From an uncultured Allobosea sp. (GTDB lineage: Bacteria; Pseudomonadota; Alphaproteobacteria; Rhizobiales; Beijerinckiaceae): DNA of 64,000 bases. Under the pieces are notes generated by a model. The model did not search any database. It worked only from the letters and a program-made list of their open reading frames with translations, and was not told the origin of the DNA. The position numbers were made by a program, and so were the translations under genes. Position 1 is the first letter of the stretch. Each line of letters starts with the position of its first letter. The DNA is taken from contig NZ_CAMFJF010000014.1 in NCBI RefSeq assembly GCF_945956895.1, forward strand, positions 1 through 64,000. The letters run 5' to 3'. Shown piece by piece: positions 14,431 through 22,874 of the stretch.

Positions 14431-15426
14431 TCAGAGCATGCTCGGCAGCACGCGGTCCGGTGGCTTGTGGCCGTCCATGAAGGTCTTGATGTTGACGATG
14501 ACCTTCTCGCCCATGTCGGCGCGGCCCTCATGGGTGGCAGAGCCCATATGCGGGAGGACCACGACCTTGTGCTGGCGCGCGAGCTTGAGCAGGCGCGGAT
14601 TGACCGCCGGCTCGCTCTCGAACACGTCGAGGCCGGCGCCGGCGAGTTCGCCGGCTTCCAGCATGCGGGCGAGCGCCGTCTCGTCGACGACTTCGCCGCG
14701 GGCGGTGTTCACCAGGATCGCGTCCGGCTTCATCAGCTTCAGGCGGCGCGCCGAGAGCAGGTGGTAGGTCGCCGGCGTATGCGGGCAGTTGACCGAGACG
14801 ATGTCCATCCGCGCCAGCATCTGGTCGAGCGAATCCCAATAGGTCGCGTTGAGCTGTTCCTCGATGCGCGGATCGACCCGGCGGCGGTTGTGGTAGTGGA
14901 TCGAGAGGCCGAAGGCTGCCGCGCGCTTCGCCAGCGCCTGGCCGATGCGGCCCATGCCGACGATGCCGAGGCGCTTGCCGGTGATGCGCCGGCCGAGCAT
15001 CCAGGTCGGCGACCAGCCGGCCCAGTCGTCGTCCGGGATGACGCGCGCGCCTTCGGCGATCCGGCGGGCGACGGCGAGGATCAGCGCGATCGTCATGTCG
15101 GCGGTGTCGTCGGTCAGCACGCCCGGCGTGTTGGTCACGGTGATGCCGCGCTGCACGGCGCTGGCCACGTCGATATTGTCGACGCCGTTGCCGAAATTGG
15201 CGATCAGGCGCAACTGGTCGCCGGCTTGCGCGATGATGGCGGCATCGATCTTGTCGGTCACGGTCGGGACGAGCACGTCGGCGGTCTTCACCGCCTCGAC
15301 CAGAGCTGCCTGCGACATCGGCTTGTCGTCGATATTGAGCCGGGCGTCGAACAGCTCGCGCATCCGGGTTTCCACCACGGCGGGGAGCTTGCGCGTCACC
15401 ACCACCAAGGGCTTCTTCTTCGACAT
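14431..15426 (-). CDS. D-2-hydroxyacid dehydrogenase (glyoxylate/hydroxypyruvate reductase-like)
   Basis: A 331-residue D-isomer-specific 2-hydroxyacid dehydrogenase. It shows the GxGxxG NAD(P) site GIVGMGRIGQAL, the catalytic Arg in FGNGVDNID-linked and NTARGEVVDE segments, the Glu in GLDVFESEP, and the catalytic His in LPHMGSATHEGR. The closest functional class is glyoxylate or hydroxypyruvate reductase. The ATG at 15426 is chosen, with GGAGG ten bases upstream; the GTG three codons earlier sits too close to that site. Monocistronic, convergent with the HAD gene. Confidence 0.85.
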   Translation of the reverse strand: MSKKKPLVVVTRKLPAVVETRMRELFDARLNIDDKPMSQAALVEAVKTADVLVPTVTDKIDAAIIAQAGDQLRLIANFGNGVDNIDVASAVQRGITVTNTPGVLTDDTADMTIALILAVARRIAEGARVIPDDDWAGWSPTWMLGRRITGKRLGIVGMGRIGQALAKRAAAFGLSIHYHNRRRVDPRIEEQLNATYWDSLDQMLARMDIVSVNCPHTPATYHLLSARRLKLMKPDAILVNTARGEVVDETALARMLEAGELAGAGLDVFESEPAVNPRLLKLARQHKVVVLPHMGSATHEGRADMGEKVIVNIKTFMDGHKPPDRVLPSML

Positions 15427-15605
15427 GGCGGTCACCCCTCCGTCATTGGCCGTATCGGCTGCAATTCCTCAACCCGCCATTAACCCTGGTGGCCCAGGAA
15501 TGGGAATTGTTGCGCGGCACCATATGCGTGTCTAGGCGGCAGCGCGGCGGATGACAACTTGCCCCTTCGCCGGGGGGGGGGCGGGATGCGAAGGAGAATG
15601 GCGCC

Positions 15606-16136
15606 ATGATGGTCTCGTCGATGCGTCACCTGGCTCTGGCGGCGCTGGCCCTCATCGGCTTGCCCGCGATCGCGTCCGCGCAGGACATGCAGGCCGGCTC
15701 GGTAACCGGGCTGCCGGTGCCCCGCTATGTCAGCTTGAAGACGGACCGTGTGAACCTGCGCGAGGGGCCCTCGAAGGAGCACCGTACGCGCTGGGTCTAT
15801 CAGCGCGCCGGCCTGCCGATGGAGGTGACCGCCGAATTTGAGACCTGGCGCCGCGTCCGCGACGCCGACGGTGCTGAGGGCTGGGTGTTGCACAGCCTGC
15901 TCTCCGGCCGCCGGACAGCGCTCGTCGCACCCTGGTCGAAGAATAAGGACGAGAATTTCCCGATGCGCAGCGCCGCGAACGAGGAAGCCGCCATCGTCGC
16001 CAGGCTGCAGTCCGGCGTCGTCGCCAGCGTCGCATCCTGCGCCAACACCTGGTGCCGCGTCAGCGTCGGCAATATCAGCGGCTTCATCCGTCAGGAGCGC
16101 CTCTGGGGCGTCTACCCCAACGAGAAGGTCGACTGA
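15606..16136 (+). CDS. Exported SH3-domain protein
   Basis: A 176-residue protein with a signal peptide (hydrophobic residues about 8-22, cleavage near ASAQD). Two SH3-like stretches follow: VNLREGPSKEHRTRWVYQRAGLPMEV and FPMRSAANEEAAIVARLQSGVVASV...CRVSVGNISGFIRQERLWGVYP. This matches the bacterial SH3 (SH3_4) proteins typical of Rhizobiales, thought to bind cell-wall material or proteins in the periplasm. It may start at ATG 15606 or 15609. It converges with irr. Confidence 0.8.
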   Translation: MMVSSMRHLALAALALIGLPAIASAQDMQAGSVTGLPVPRYVSLKTDRVNLREGPSKEHRTRWVYQRAGLPMEVTAEFETWRRVRDADGAEGWVLHSLLSGRRTALVAPWSKNKDENFPMRSAANEEAAIVARLQSGVVASVASCANTWCRVSVGNISGFIRQERLWGVYPNEKVD

Positions 16137-16173
16137 AGACGAGGTGGCGGGAGTTGCTGCGCCGTCAGAGGCG

Positions 16174-16638
16174 TCAGCCGCCGATCTTGCACAGCCGCAC
16201 CACGACGTCGACCCGCGCGATCTCGTAGCCTTCGGGCGGGACCGGGAGGCTGGCGATGTCGATCTCGTCGGCGGGGATGTCGATCACCCGGTTTTCGCCG
16301 TCGACGACGAAATGGTGATGCTCGTGATCGGCCGTGTCGAAATAGGCCTTGGCGCCGTCGAGCGTGAGCTCGCGCAGGAGGCCCGCTTCGGTGAACTGGC
16401 GCAGCGTGTTGTAGATCGTCGCGAGCGAGACCGGAATCCGCTCTTTCATCGCCTCTTCGAACAGCATCTCGGCGCTGACATGGCGCTGGCCCTTGGCGAA
16501 GAGCACCCAGCCTAGCGAGACGCGCTGGCGGGTCGGGCGCAGGCCGACGCGCCGGAGCTTCTGGCGGATATCGTGGAAGGGGCAGCCCTGCCGCACGGGC
16601 ATTCCGTAACCCTGGTCCTGGGAGGTCAGGTCGCTCAT
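16174..16638 (-). CDS. irr: Iron response regulator Irr, Fur family
   Basis: A 154-residue Fur-family regulator. The N-terminal heme regulatory motif RQGCPFHD (Cys19-Pro20) marks Irr of Hyphomicrobiales, which is destabilised by heme and represses or activates iron genes under iron limitation. The winged helix (LRPTRQRVSLGW...VSLATIYNTLRQFTEAGLL) and the histidine-rich DHEHHHF segment are present. The start at 16638 is preferred over 16704, because an inverted repeat covers the upstream ATG. It is divergent from fabA, an arrangement often seen in this order. Confidence 0.9.
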   Translation of the reverse strand: MSDLTSQDQGYGMPVRQGCPFHDIRQKLRRVGLRPTRQRVSLGWVLFAKGQRHVSAEMLFEEAMKERIPVSLATIYNTLRQFTEAGLLRELTLDGAKAYFDTADHEHHHFVVDGENRVIDIPADEIDIASLPVPPEGYEIARVDVVVRLCKIGG

Positions 16639-16697
16639 GCCCCGCTCGTGCACCCTCGTATGAAACGGATGTCCTGAAGGCTCCGTCTGCTGGAAGA

Positions 16698-16712
16698 ATT
16701 CCAATCTGGAAT
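16698..16712. promoter_or_regulatory. Perfect dyad upstream of irr
   Basis: ATTCCA at 16698-16703 and TGGAAT at 16707-16712 form a perfect inverted repeat with a 3-base centre, 60 bases before the chosen irr start. Length and symmetry resemble Fur-family operators such as the iron control element, though the half-sites are not the consensus. It may serve autoregulation. Confidence 0.4.
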
Positions 16713-16924
16713 GTAGGGCGTCGACCTCGCGGTCGCAAGCGTTGAACCGGCTTATGGGCTCCTGCGAAGCCTGCCTGCATTGATCTGTCGCAGTTTCGTT
16801 GCGGTTTTTGACGCTGCGATGTGGGTCATGGGACGTGCTGCCCTTTCGTTTCCCTCTTCCGCCGTGTTAGCACGGCACACGAGACATCGGCCGAATCCGG
16901 CGGGTGCCAGGGAGCCGTACGGGA

Positions 16925-17437
16925 ATGCAGCGTCAGTCGTCTTTCAGCTACGAGGAGATCCTCGCCTGCGGTCGTGGAGAACTGTTCGGGCCGGGCAATG
17001 CGCAGCTGCCGCTGCCGCCGATGCTGATGTTCGACCGGATCGTCGAGATCGCCGAAGAGGGCGGTGAGCACGGCAAGGGCCTCGTCCGCGCCGAGTTCGA
17101 CATCAAGCCCGACCTCTGGTTCTTCGATTGCCATTTCAAGGGCGATCCGGTGATGCCGGGTTGCCTCGGCCTCGATGCGCTCTGGCAGCTCACCGGCTTC
17201 TTCCTCGGCTGGCTCGGCCTGCCCGGCCGCGGCCGCGCGCTCGGCGTCGGCGAGGTCAAGTTTGCCGATCAGGTTCTGCCTTCGGTCAAGAAGGTCGTCT
17301 ACGGCGTCGACTTCAAGCGCGTCTTCAAGTCGAAGCTCGTTCTCGGCATCGCCGATGGCTGGCTGGAGGCCGACGGCAAGCGCATCTACACGGTCAGCGA
17401 CATGCGTGTCGGCCTGTTCAAGCCGGAAGCGGCCTGA
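16925..17437 (+). CDS. fabA: 3-hydroxydecanoyl-ACP dehydratase/isomerase FabA
   Basis: A 170-residue hot-dog-fold enzyme that dehydrates 3-hydroxydecanoyl-ACP and isomerises the product to cis-3-decenoyl-ACP, the branch point of anaerobic unsaturated fatty acid synthesis. The catalytic residues sit at the same numbers as in E. coli: His70 in [13 protein letters not shown] and Asp84 in GLDALWQL. The start ATG at 16925 gives the normal family length. It heads a fabA-fabB-DUF3303-fabI cluster. Confidence 0.97.
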   Translation: MQRQSSFSYEEILACGRGELFGPGNAQLPLPPMLMFDRIVEIAEEGGEHGKGLVRAEFDIKPDLWFFDCHFKGDPVMPGCLGLDALWQLTGFFLGWLGLPGRGRALGVGEVKFADQVLPSVKKVVYGVDFKRVFKSKLVLGIADGWLEADGKRIYTVSDMRVGLFKPEAA

Positions 17438-17551
17438 GGAAAAACGTAAGCCGACCTTGCGCGCGACTGCCGCTCGGTCCATTTGCGCGATATGAATCCA
17501 GAAGCGGCCGGGCTTGGCCCCGCCGCGTGCTGACAGCTGGAGTAAGCGAGC

Positions 17552-18778
17552 ATGAGACGCGTCGTCGTCACCGGGATGGGCATCGTCTCGTCCATCGGCA
17601 ACAACACCCAGGAGGTCCTGGCCTCGCTGCAATCAGCCAAATCGGGCATTTCCTATGTGCCGGATTTCGCCGAGCACGGCTTTCGCAGCCAGGTCGCCGG
17701 CGTGCCGACGCTCGACCCCGCGACCGTGCTCGACCGGCGCGCCATGCGTTTCCATGGCGGTGGCTCGGCCTGGAATCAGGTCGCGATGGAGCAGGCGATC
17801 GCCGATGCCGGCCTCGAGCAGGCCGAGATCAGCAACGAGCGCACCGGCATCATCATGGGCTCGGGCGGTCCCTCGACCCGTGCCCTGATCGACGCCTATG
17901 ACAAGGCCCGCGAGAGCGGCTCCTCGAAGAAGGTCGGCCCCTTCGCCGTGCCCAAGGGCATGTCCTCGACCGCTTCGGCGACGCTGGCGACCTGGTTCAA
18001 GATCAAGGGCGTCAATTATTCGATCTCCTCGGCCTGCGCGACCTCCAATCACTGCATCGGCAACGCCTACGAGCTGATCCAGTGGGGCAAGCAGGACATG
18101 ATCTTCGCCGGCGGCTGCGAGGAGCTGGACTGGACGCTCTCCGTCCTCTTCGACGCGATGGGCGCGATGTCCTCCGACTTCAACGGTACGCCCGCCCGCG
18201 CCTCGCGCGCCTACGACGTCGCCCGCGACGGCTTCGTCATCGCCGGCGGCGCCGGCGTCGTCGTGCTGGAAGAGCTGGAGCATGCCAAGGCGCGCGGCGC
18301 CAAGATCTATGGTGAGATCGTCGGCTATGGCGCGACCTCGGACGGCTACGACATGGTCGCGCCGTCGGGCGAGGGCGCGGTGCGCTGCATGCGCATGGCG
18401 CTCGAAGGCGTGAAGAGCAAGGTCGACTACATCAACCCGCACGGCACCTCCACCCCGGTCGGCGACGGCAAGGAGATCGAGGCTATCCGCGAGGTCTTCG
18501 GCGCGGGCGACAAGGCGCCGCCGATCTCGGCGACGAAGTCGCTGACCGGCCACTCGCTCGGCGCCACCGGCGTGCAGGAGGCGATCTATTCGCTCCTGAT
18601 GCTCAACAACGACTTCATCTGCGAAAGCGCCCATATCGACGAACTCGACCCGGCTTTCGCCGACATGCCGATCGTGCGCAAGCGCATCGACAATGCGGGC
18701 CTGGGCACCGTGCTCTCGAATTCGTTCGGGTTCGGCGGCACCAACGCCACCATCGTGATGAAGCGGCTGGAGGCCTGA
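17552..18778 (+). CDS. fabB: 3-oxoacyl-ACP synthase I FabB
   Basis: A 408-residue beta-ketoacyl-ACP synthase that elongates the cis-unsaturated intermediates made by FabA. The catalytic triad is visible: Cys162 in SISSACATS, His297 in NPHGTS and His334 in TGHSLGATG, with Lys329 before it. Length and N-terminus ([13 protein letters not shown]) are normal. It follows fabA by 114 bases with GGAG before the ATG, and both genes are conserved together across alphaproteobacteria. Confidence 0.97.
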   Translation: MRRVVVTGMGIVSSIGNNTQEVLASLQSAKSGISYVPDFAEHGFRSQVAGVPTLDPATVLDRRAMRFHGGGSAWNQVAMEQAIADAGLEQAEISNERTGIIMGSGGPSTRALIDAYDKARESGSSKKVGPFAVPKGMSSTASATLATWFKIKGVNYSISSACATSNHCIGNAYELIQWGKQDMIFAGGCEELDWTLSVLFDAMGAMSSDFNGTPARASRAYDVARDGFVIAGGAGVVVLEELEHAKARGAKIYGEIVGYGATSDGYDMVAPSGEGAVRCMRMALEGVKSKVDYINPHGTSTPVGDGKEIEAIREVFGAGDKAPPISATKSLTGHSLGATGVQEAIYSLLMLNNDFICESAHIDELDPAFADMPIVRKRIDNAGLGTVLSNSFGFGGTNATIVMKRLEA

Positions 18779-18786
18779 GAAGCGCC

Positions 18787-19059
18787 ATGCTCTTCATGGT
18801 GATCGAGCATTTCGATCAGGCCCGCGTGAAGGATGTCTACGCCCGCTTCCAGCATAGCGGGCGGATGGCACCGGCTGGCCTGCGCTATGTCGAGAGCTGG
18901 ATTTCGGCCGATCTCGGCCGCTGCTTCCAGATCATGGAATGCGACGATGTAGCCCTGCTGCAGGAATGGGTCCGGCAGTGGAACGACCTCGTGCGTTTCG
19001 AGATCGTGCCGGTCTCCTCCTCGAAGGCCGCCGCTGCCGCGATCACCAAGACCGACTAA
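18787..19059 (+). CDS. DUF3303 family protein
   Basis: A 90-residue protein beginning MLFMVIEHF, with RVKDVYARFQHSGRMAPAGLRYVESW and FQIMECDD, the features of DUF3303 (a ferredoxin-like alpha/beta barrel dimer scaffold). It starts eight bases after fabB and lies before fabI, so it is probably transcribed with the fatty acid genes. No enzymatic role is known for the family. Confidence 0.85.
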   Translation: MLFMVIEHFDQARVKDVYARFQHSGRMAPAGLRYVESWISADLGRCFQIMECDDVALLQEWVRQWNDLVRFEIVPVSSSKAAAAAITKTD

Positions 19060-19187
19060 GCTTGCAGGCGCCGGCAACAACCCTGCAATGCGGACATGCC
19101 GTTCAGAGTTAGACCGACCAGACCAGCCGACTGTCCCTCCTTTTTCCCGCCTTCGGGCCAGATCCTGAAGCCCCTTCAGAGTTTGCC

Positions 19188-20021
19188 ATGCTCCCGCTGA
19201 TGCACAACAAGCGCGGCCTCATCATGGGCGTCGCCAATCAGAATTCCATCGCCTGGGGCATTGCCCGCACCCTTCACGCCCATGGTGCCGAGATCGCCTT
19301 CACCTATCAGGGCGATGCGCTCGGCAAGCGCGTCCGGCCGCTGGCCGAGAGCATCGGCTCGAAGCTGGTCGTGCCTTGCGATGTCGAGGATACCGCCTCG
19401 GTCGACGCCGCTTTCGCGACGCTGGACGAGGCCTGGGGCGGCGATCCCGAGCGCAACACGCTCGATTTCATCGTCCACGCCATCGGCTTTTCCGACAAGA
19501 ACGAGCTCAAGGGGCTCTATGCCGACACCAGCCGCGAGAATTTCTCGCGGACCATGGTGATCTCCTGTTTCTCCTTCACCGAGGTCGCCAAGCGCGCGGC
19601 GGAGCGCATGCCCAAGGGCGGCAGCATGATCACGCTGACCTATGGCGGCTCGACCCGGATCATGCCGAACTACAATGTCATGGGCGTCGCCAAGGCGGCG
19701 CTGGAGGCGAGCGTGCGCTATCTCGCCGGCGATTACGGTCCGCGTGGCATCCGCGTGAACGCGCTCTCGCCCGGACCGGTGCGGACGTTGGCCGGCGCCG
19801 GCATCTCCGATGCGCGCGCGATGCTGTCCTGGCAGCGTGCCAATTCTCCGCTACGCAAGTCGGTTTCGCTTGAAGAGATCGGCGGCTCGGCGCTCTATTA
19901 TCTCTCGGATCTCTCCGGAGGTGTCACCGGCGACGTCCACCATGTCGATGCCGGCTATCACATCACCTCGATGCCGGCTCTGGATTCGCTGCGCGCGGCC
20001 GATAGCGGCAACGGCGACTAG
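19188..20021 (+). CDS. fabI: Enoyl-ACP reductase FabI (NADH-dependent)
   Basis: A 277-residue short-chain dehydrogenase that reduces enoyl-ACP in the last step of each elongation cycle, the target of triclosan. It has the FabI-specific nucleotide motif GVANQNSIAWGIA (14-26) and the catalytic Tyr162-x6-Lys169 (NYNVMGVAK), plus the downstream ALSPGPVRTLAG segment. The C-terminus ends after the usual GYHITSM segment with a short extra tail. The ATG at 19188 fits; Met5 would also give a family-like start. A 128-base gap separates it from DUF3303. Confidence 0.96.
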   Translation: MLPLMHNKRGLIMGVANQNSIAWGIARTLHAHGAEIAFTYQGDALGKRVRPLAESIGSKLVVPCDVEDTASVDAAFATLDEAWGGDPERNTLDFIVHAIGFSDKNELKGLYADTSRENFSRTMVISCFSFTEVAKRAAERMPKGGSMITLTYGGSTRIMPNYNVMGVAKAALEASVRYLAGDYGPRGIRVNALSPGPVRTLAGAGISDARAMLSWQRANSPLRKSVSLEEIGGSALYYLSDLSGGVTGDVHHVDAGYHITSMPALDSLRAADSGNGD

Positions 20022-20075
20022 CCGGAACCTCCTGGCCGGGGCGCGGTTTTCCTTCGAGCGAAAGGAGGGTGCGCG

Positions 20076-20321
20076 ATGGTCATGGTCAAGTATGAGGTTG
20101 TCGAGCACGACGGCGGCTGGGCCTACAGGGCTGGCGGAGCCTTGTCGGAAACCTTTCCGACGCATGACGCGGCGTTGAAGGCTGCGACCCGTGCCGCCGC
20201 CCGCCAGACGGTGGCGGGGAACACCGACGGAATCGTCTATCAGGATCAGAACGGCCGCTGGCACGAGGAGCTGGCGGATGGCCATGACCGGCCCGTGACC
20301 CGGGTTGTCGACGGAAGCTGA
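20076..20321 (+). CDS. DUF2188 domain-containing protein
   Basis: An 81-residue protein. YEVVEHDGGWAYRAGG, ETFPTHDAALKAAT and the ending IVYQDQNGRWHEE fit DUF2188, a small alpha/beta family of unknown function, often in proteobacteria. The ATG at 20076 has AAGGAGG in front, with a second possible start (Met3) six bases later. It follows fabI by 54 bases and precedes a terminator, so it is likely the last gene of the fab transcript. Confidence 0.8.
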   Translation: MVMVKYEVVEHDGGWAYRAGGALSETFPTHDAALKAATRAAARQTVAGNTDGIVYQDQNGRWHEELADGHDRPVTRVVDGS

Positions 20322-20348
20322 GCGTGGCCCGTTCGGATGACGTGCAAC

Positions 20349-20374
20349 AGGGCCGCAGGGCGGCCCTTTCGCTT
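20349..20374 (+). terminator. Intrinsic terminator after fabI and DUF2188
   Basis: AGGGCCGC at 20349-20356 pairs perfectly with GCGGCCCT at 20360-20367 around an AGG loop, followed by TTCGCTTT. Good stem with a modest T-tract, 28 bases after the DUF2188 stop. Confidence 0.7.
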
Positions 20375-20391
20375 TCGCCTGCTGATCCGTT

Positions 20392-20745
20392 TCAACGTGC
20401 CGTGAAGAAGGTCAGCAGCACCTTGTTCTTCTCGCCGAGCAGGCAGAGGAAGCGGCGCGGTTTGTCTGAACGATCGGTCCGCAGATAAGCCTCGCTCATG
20501 ACGATACGGGTGACGGGAATATCCTCGATCTTCGTCTCCGACACCGCGACCGTGGCACCGTCCTCGTCGATATAGATATCCTTGATCTCCGGCTCCCTGG
20601 CATGGAGCGCCTGCAGCGCGACCGCTTTGCAGGTCGCGATCTCAGGCGTGGCGGGCTTTTCGCTTTTCGGTGGGACTTCTTGCGCGAGGGCAGGGGCCGT
20701 CAGCAGCAAGGCGAAGGTTAGCGCGGGGGCGAGGAAGCGAAGCAT
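20392..20745 (-). CDS. Exported protein of unknown function
   Basis: A 117-residue protein with a clear signal peptide (MLRFLAPALTFALLLTAPALAQE). The mature part holds two cysteines (ATCKAVAL and FLCLLGEKN) that could form a disulfide and a beta-rich middle (IKDIYIDEDGATVAVSETKI). It resembles small periplasmic proteins of Rhizobiales without assigned function. It ends near the fab terminator and starts 70 bases from the palindrome left of the GIY-YIG gene. Confidence 0.7.
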   Translation of the reverse strand: MLRFLAPALTFALLLTAPALAQEVPPKSEKPATPEIATCKAVALQALHAREPEIKDIYIDEDGATVAVSETKIEDIPVTRIVMSEAYLRTDRSDKPRRFLCLLGEKNKVLLTFFTAR

Positions 20746-20815
20746 GCGAGGAGCACTCAGGTTTATCGGTGAGTGCTGAACGCGCGAAGGCGGCGCGGGT
20801 TCATGAAGCGGTGCT

Positions 20816-20881
20816 TTTGAAGGGTGTCATCCCGTGCGCGCTGCGGCGCGAAGTGCCGCTGCGCAGACACGGGATCGCGTG
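20816..20881 (+). repeat. Left palindrome flanking the GIY-YIG gene
   Basis: An imperfect palindrome with GTCATCCCGTG near the left and CACGGGA near the right. Two blocks of 22 and 21 bases are identical to the inverted copy at 21219-21285; only the 6-7-base loop and a few outer bases differ. It ends 36 bases before the GIY-YIG start. Confidence 0.85.
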
Positions 20882-20917
20882 CCGGATTAAGCTCCATCTC
20901 TCAGGATCGGAGCCGAT

Positions 20918-21202
20918 ATGACCGCCCGCAGCTACGCCGTCTACATCCTCGCGACGCGGAAGGACGGCCCGCTCTATATCGGCATCACGAACGACCTCGA
21001 ACGCCGGATCAACGAGCACAAGGCCCACGCGATCAAGGGACATGCGGCGAAATACAACATCGATCGCCTCGTCTACGTCGAAACCTTCGACGACCCCAAT
21101 CAGGCGATCGAACGTGAGAAGGTTTTGAAGAAGTGGCGCCGCGCCTGGAAAGTGGTGCTGATCGAAAAGGAAAACCCGGCGTGGTCTGACCTCACCGGGT
21201 GA
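20918..21202 (+). CDS. Stand-alone GIY-YIG endonuclease
   Basis: A 94-residue single-domain GIY-YIG nuclease. The two signature strands are AVYIL (7-11) and LYIGIT (19-24). The catalytic Arg lies in DLERRINEH (about 29) and the metal-binding Glu in AIEREKVLKKW (about 67). It belongs to the small YhbQ-like group, present in many copies in some alphaproteobacteria; its cellular role is unknown. The gene is alone between two inverted copies of one palindrome, which suggests it may act on, or spread with, these palindromes. Codon use looks like its neighbours. Confidence 0.92.
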   Translation: MTARSYAVYILATRKDGPLYIGITNDLERRINEHKAHAIKGHAAKYNIDRLVYVETFDDPNQAIEREKVLKKWRRAWKVVLIEKENPAWSDLTG

Positions 21203-21218
21203 TGGGAGCTTTTATCGT

Positions 21219-21285
21219 CACGCGGTCCCGTGTCTGCGCAGCGGCATTCACATGCCGCAGCGCGCACGGGATGACGCGCTTCAAG
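21219..21285 (-). repeat. Right palindrome flanking the GIY-YIG gene (inverted copy)
   Basis: The reverse complement of this stretch matches 20816-20881 with two perfectly identical blocks (22 and 21 bases) and a different loop. It begins 16 bases after the GIY-YIG stop. Together the pair bounds a 470-base unit holding one gene. Confidence 0.85.
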
Positions 21286-21293
21286 AGCTGGTC

Positions 21294-22526
21294 TCAGAGC
21301 CCCAGCTTCTTCTTGCGCTGGCCGAGCGTGCGCAGGCGCAGCGCGTTGAGCTTGATGAAGCCGGCGGCGTCGCGATGGTCGTAGGCCACCGCGCCTTCCT
21401 CGAAGGTGACGAGGTCCTGGTCGTAGAGCGAGTAGTCGCTCGACCGGCCGATGACATGGACGCCGCCCTTGTAGAGCTTGAGGCGCACATCGCCGGTGAC
21501 GAACTCCTGGCTCTTGTCGATCAGGGCCTGCAGCATCTCGCGCTCCGGCGAGAACCAGAAGCCGTTATAGATCAGCTCGGCATATTGCGGCATGATCTGG
21601 TCCTTGAGATGCGCCGCGCCGCGGTCGAGCGTGATCGACTCGATCGCGCGATGGGCCGCATGCAGGATCGTGCCGCCGGGCGTCTCGTACATGCCGCGCG
21701 ACTTCATGCCGACGAAGCGGTTCTCGACGAGATCGAGACGGCCGATGCCGTTGTCGCGGCCGAGATCGTTGAGCTTGGCGAGCAGCGTCGCCGGCGAGAG
21801 CTTCACGCCGTCGATCGCGACTGCGTCGCCCTTCTCGAAGGAGACCGTGACGATCGTCGGCTTGTCCGGCGCGTCTTCCGGCGAGATCGTGCGCGAATAG
21901 ACGTAATCGGGCACCTCGACCGCCGGATCCTCCAGCACGCGGCCTTCCGATGAGGCATGCAGCAGGTTGGCGTCGACGGAGAACGGGGCCTCGCCGCGCT
22001 TGTTCTTGGCGATCGGGATCTGGTGCTGCTCGGCGAAGGCGATCAGCTGCTCGCGCGAGCGCAGGTCCCATTCGCGCCAGGGCGCGATCACCACGACGTC
22101 GGGCTTCAGCGCATAGGCAGTGAGCTCGAAGCGGACCTGATCGTTGCCCTTGCCGGTCGCGCCATGGGAGACGGCGTCGGCGCCGGTCTTCTCGGCGATT
22201 TCGATCAGCTTCTTGGCGATCAGCGGCCGCGCGATCGAGGTGCCCAGCAGATAGACGCCCTCATAGGCGGCATTCGCGCGGAACATCGGGAAGACGTAGT
22301 CGCGCACGAATTCCTCGCGCAGGTCCTCAATATAGATGTTCTCCGGCTTGATGCCGAGCAGCAGCGCCTTGTCGCGCGCCGGTCCGAGCTCCTCGCCCTG
22401 GCCGAGATCGGCGGTGAAGGTCACGACCTCGCATCGATAGGTGGTCTGCAGCCATTTGAGGATGATCGAGGTGTCGAGACCGCCGGAATAGGCGAGGACG
22501 ACCTTTTTCACGCTGCTGTCAGCCAT
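21294..22526 (-). CDS. argG: Argininosuccinate synthase
   Basis: A 410-residue full-length enzyme that joins citrulline and aspartate with ATP in arginine synthesis. The PP-loop ATP site AYSGGLDTS is at residues 12-20. Further signatures are [14 protein letters not shown] and the [10 protein letters not shown] segment near the C-terminal oligomerisation helix. The stop lies only nine bases past the right GIY-YIG palindrome, and a conserved palindromic element sits 20 bases before its start codon. Confidence 0.97.
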   Translation of the reverse strand: MADSSVKKVVLAYSGGLDTSIILKWLQTTYRCEVVTFTADLGQGEELGPARDKALLLGIKPENIYIEDLREEFVRDYVFPMFRANAAYEGVYLLGTSIARPLIAKKLIEIAEKTGADAVSHGATGKGNDQVRFELTAYALKPDVVVIAPWREWDLRSREQLIAFAEQHQIPIAKNKRGEAPFSVDANLLHASSEGRVLEDPAVEVPDYVYSRTISPEDAPDKPTIVTVSFEKGDAVAIDGVKLSPATLLAKLNDLGRDNGIGRLDLVENRFVGMKSRGMYETPGGTILHAAHRAIESITLDRGAAHLKDQIMPQYAELIYNGFWFSPEREMLQALIDKSQEFVTGDVRLKLYKGGVHVIGRSSDYSLYDQDLVTFEEGAVAYDHRDAAGFIKLNALRLRTLGQRKKKLGL

Positions 22527-22874
22527 CTGTTCAATTTCCTACCAGAGCATTTTCAAGCGAAGTAGATGCCGGTTCGCATGAAGAAAATGCGATAAAACAA
22601 AGACCTAGAACATCTCCACGATTCGAAGAAACGCGGAGATGCGCCAACAACCCCCATGGGCCGCGTTTCGGACGCAATGGCGCACTATCGCAGCACTCGG
22701 GGCGAAGCAATCGGAACCTTCTGATCGATCCCGCGTCGTCCTGTGATGGATCGGCGCGGGCGAACGCGTCGTCCCCCCATTCCACAGGCGCCATTCGCGG
22801 CGCTTGCGGTCGCGTTACGAAGAGCGCAGGCTCGATCGGGCGCGACACGACATGACGACCTGTTCGGAGGCTGA
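22527..22874. other. 348-base gap between argG and a DsbA-like gene
   Basis: The divergent promoter region holds the palindromic element at 22546-22608 next to the argG start. From 22640 to 22860 I see no gene, terminator or further repeat; all frames are short and atypical. The ribosome site of the DsbA-like gene (GGAGG near 22866) closes the gap. Confidence 0.6.
22546..22608 (-). repeat. Conserved Rhizobiales palindromic element upstream of argG
   Basis: GCATTTTC (22547-22554) pairs with GAAAATGC (22583-22590), and inside it GCGAA (22557-22561) with TTCGC (22573-22577). A tail resembling AAACAAAGACCTAG follows. The copy at 41266-41326 is about 85% identical and sits equally close to the grpE start. 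Elements of this shape are very frequent in Hyphomicrobiales genomes. Confidence 0.8.

Noticed and set aside
14467-15483. 338-codon open frame on the plus strand
   Set aside because: Antisense to the hydroxyacid dehydrogenase; Arg/Asp/Gly/His-rich shadow.
19068-19094. TTGCAGG/CCTGCAA inverted repeat between DUF3303 and fabI
   Set aside because: Seven-base arms without a T-tract or conserved position; expected by chance at this density.
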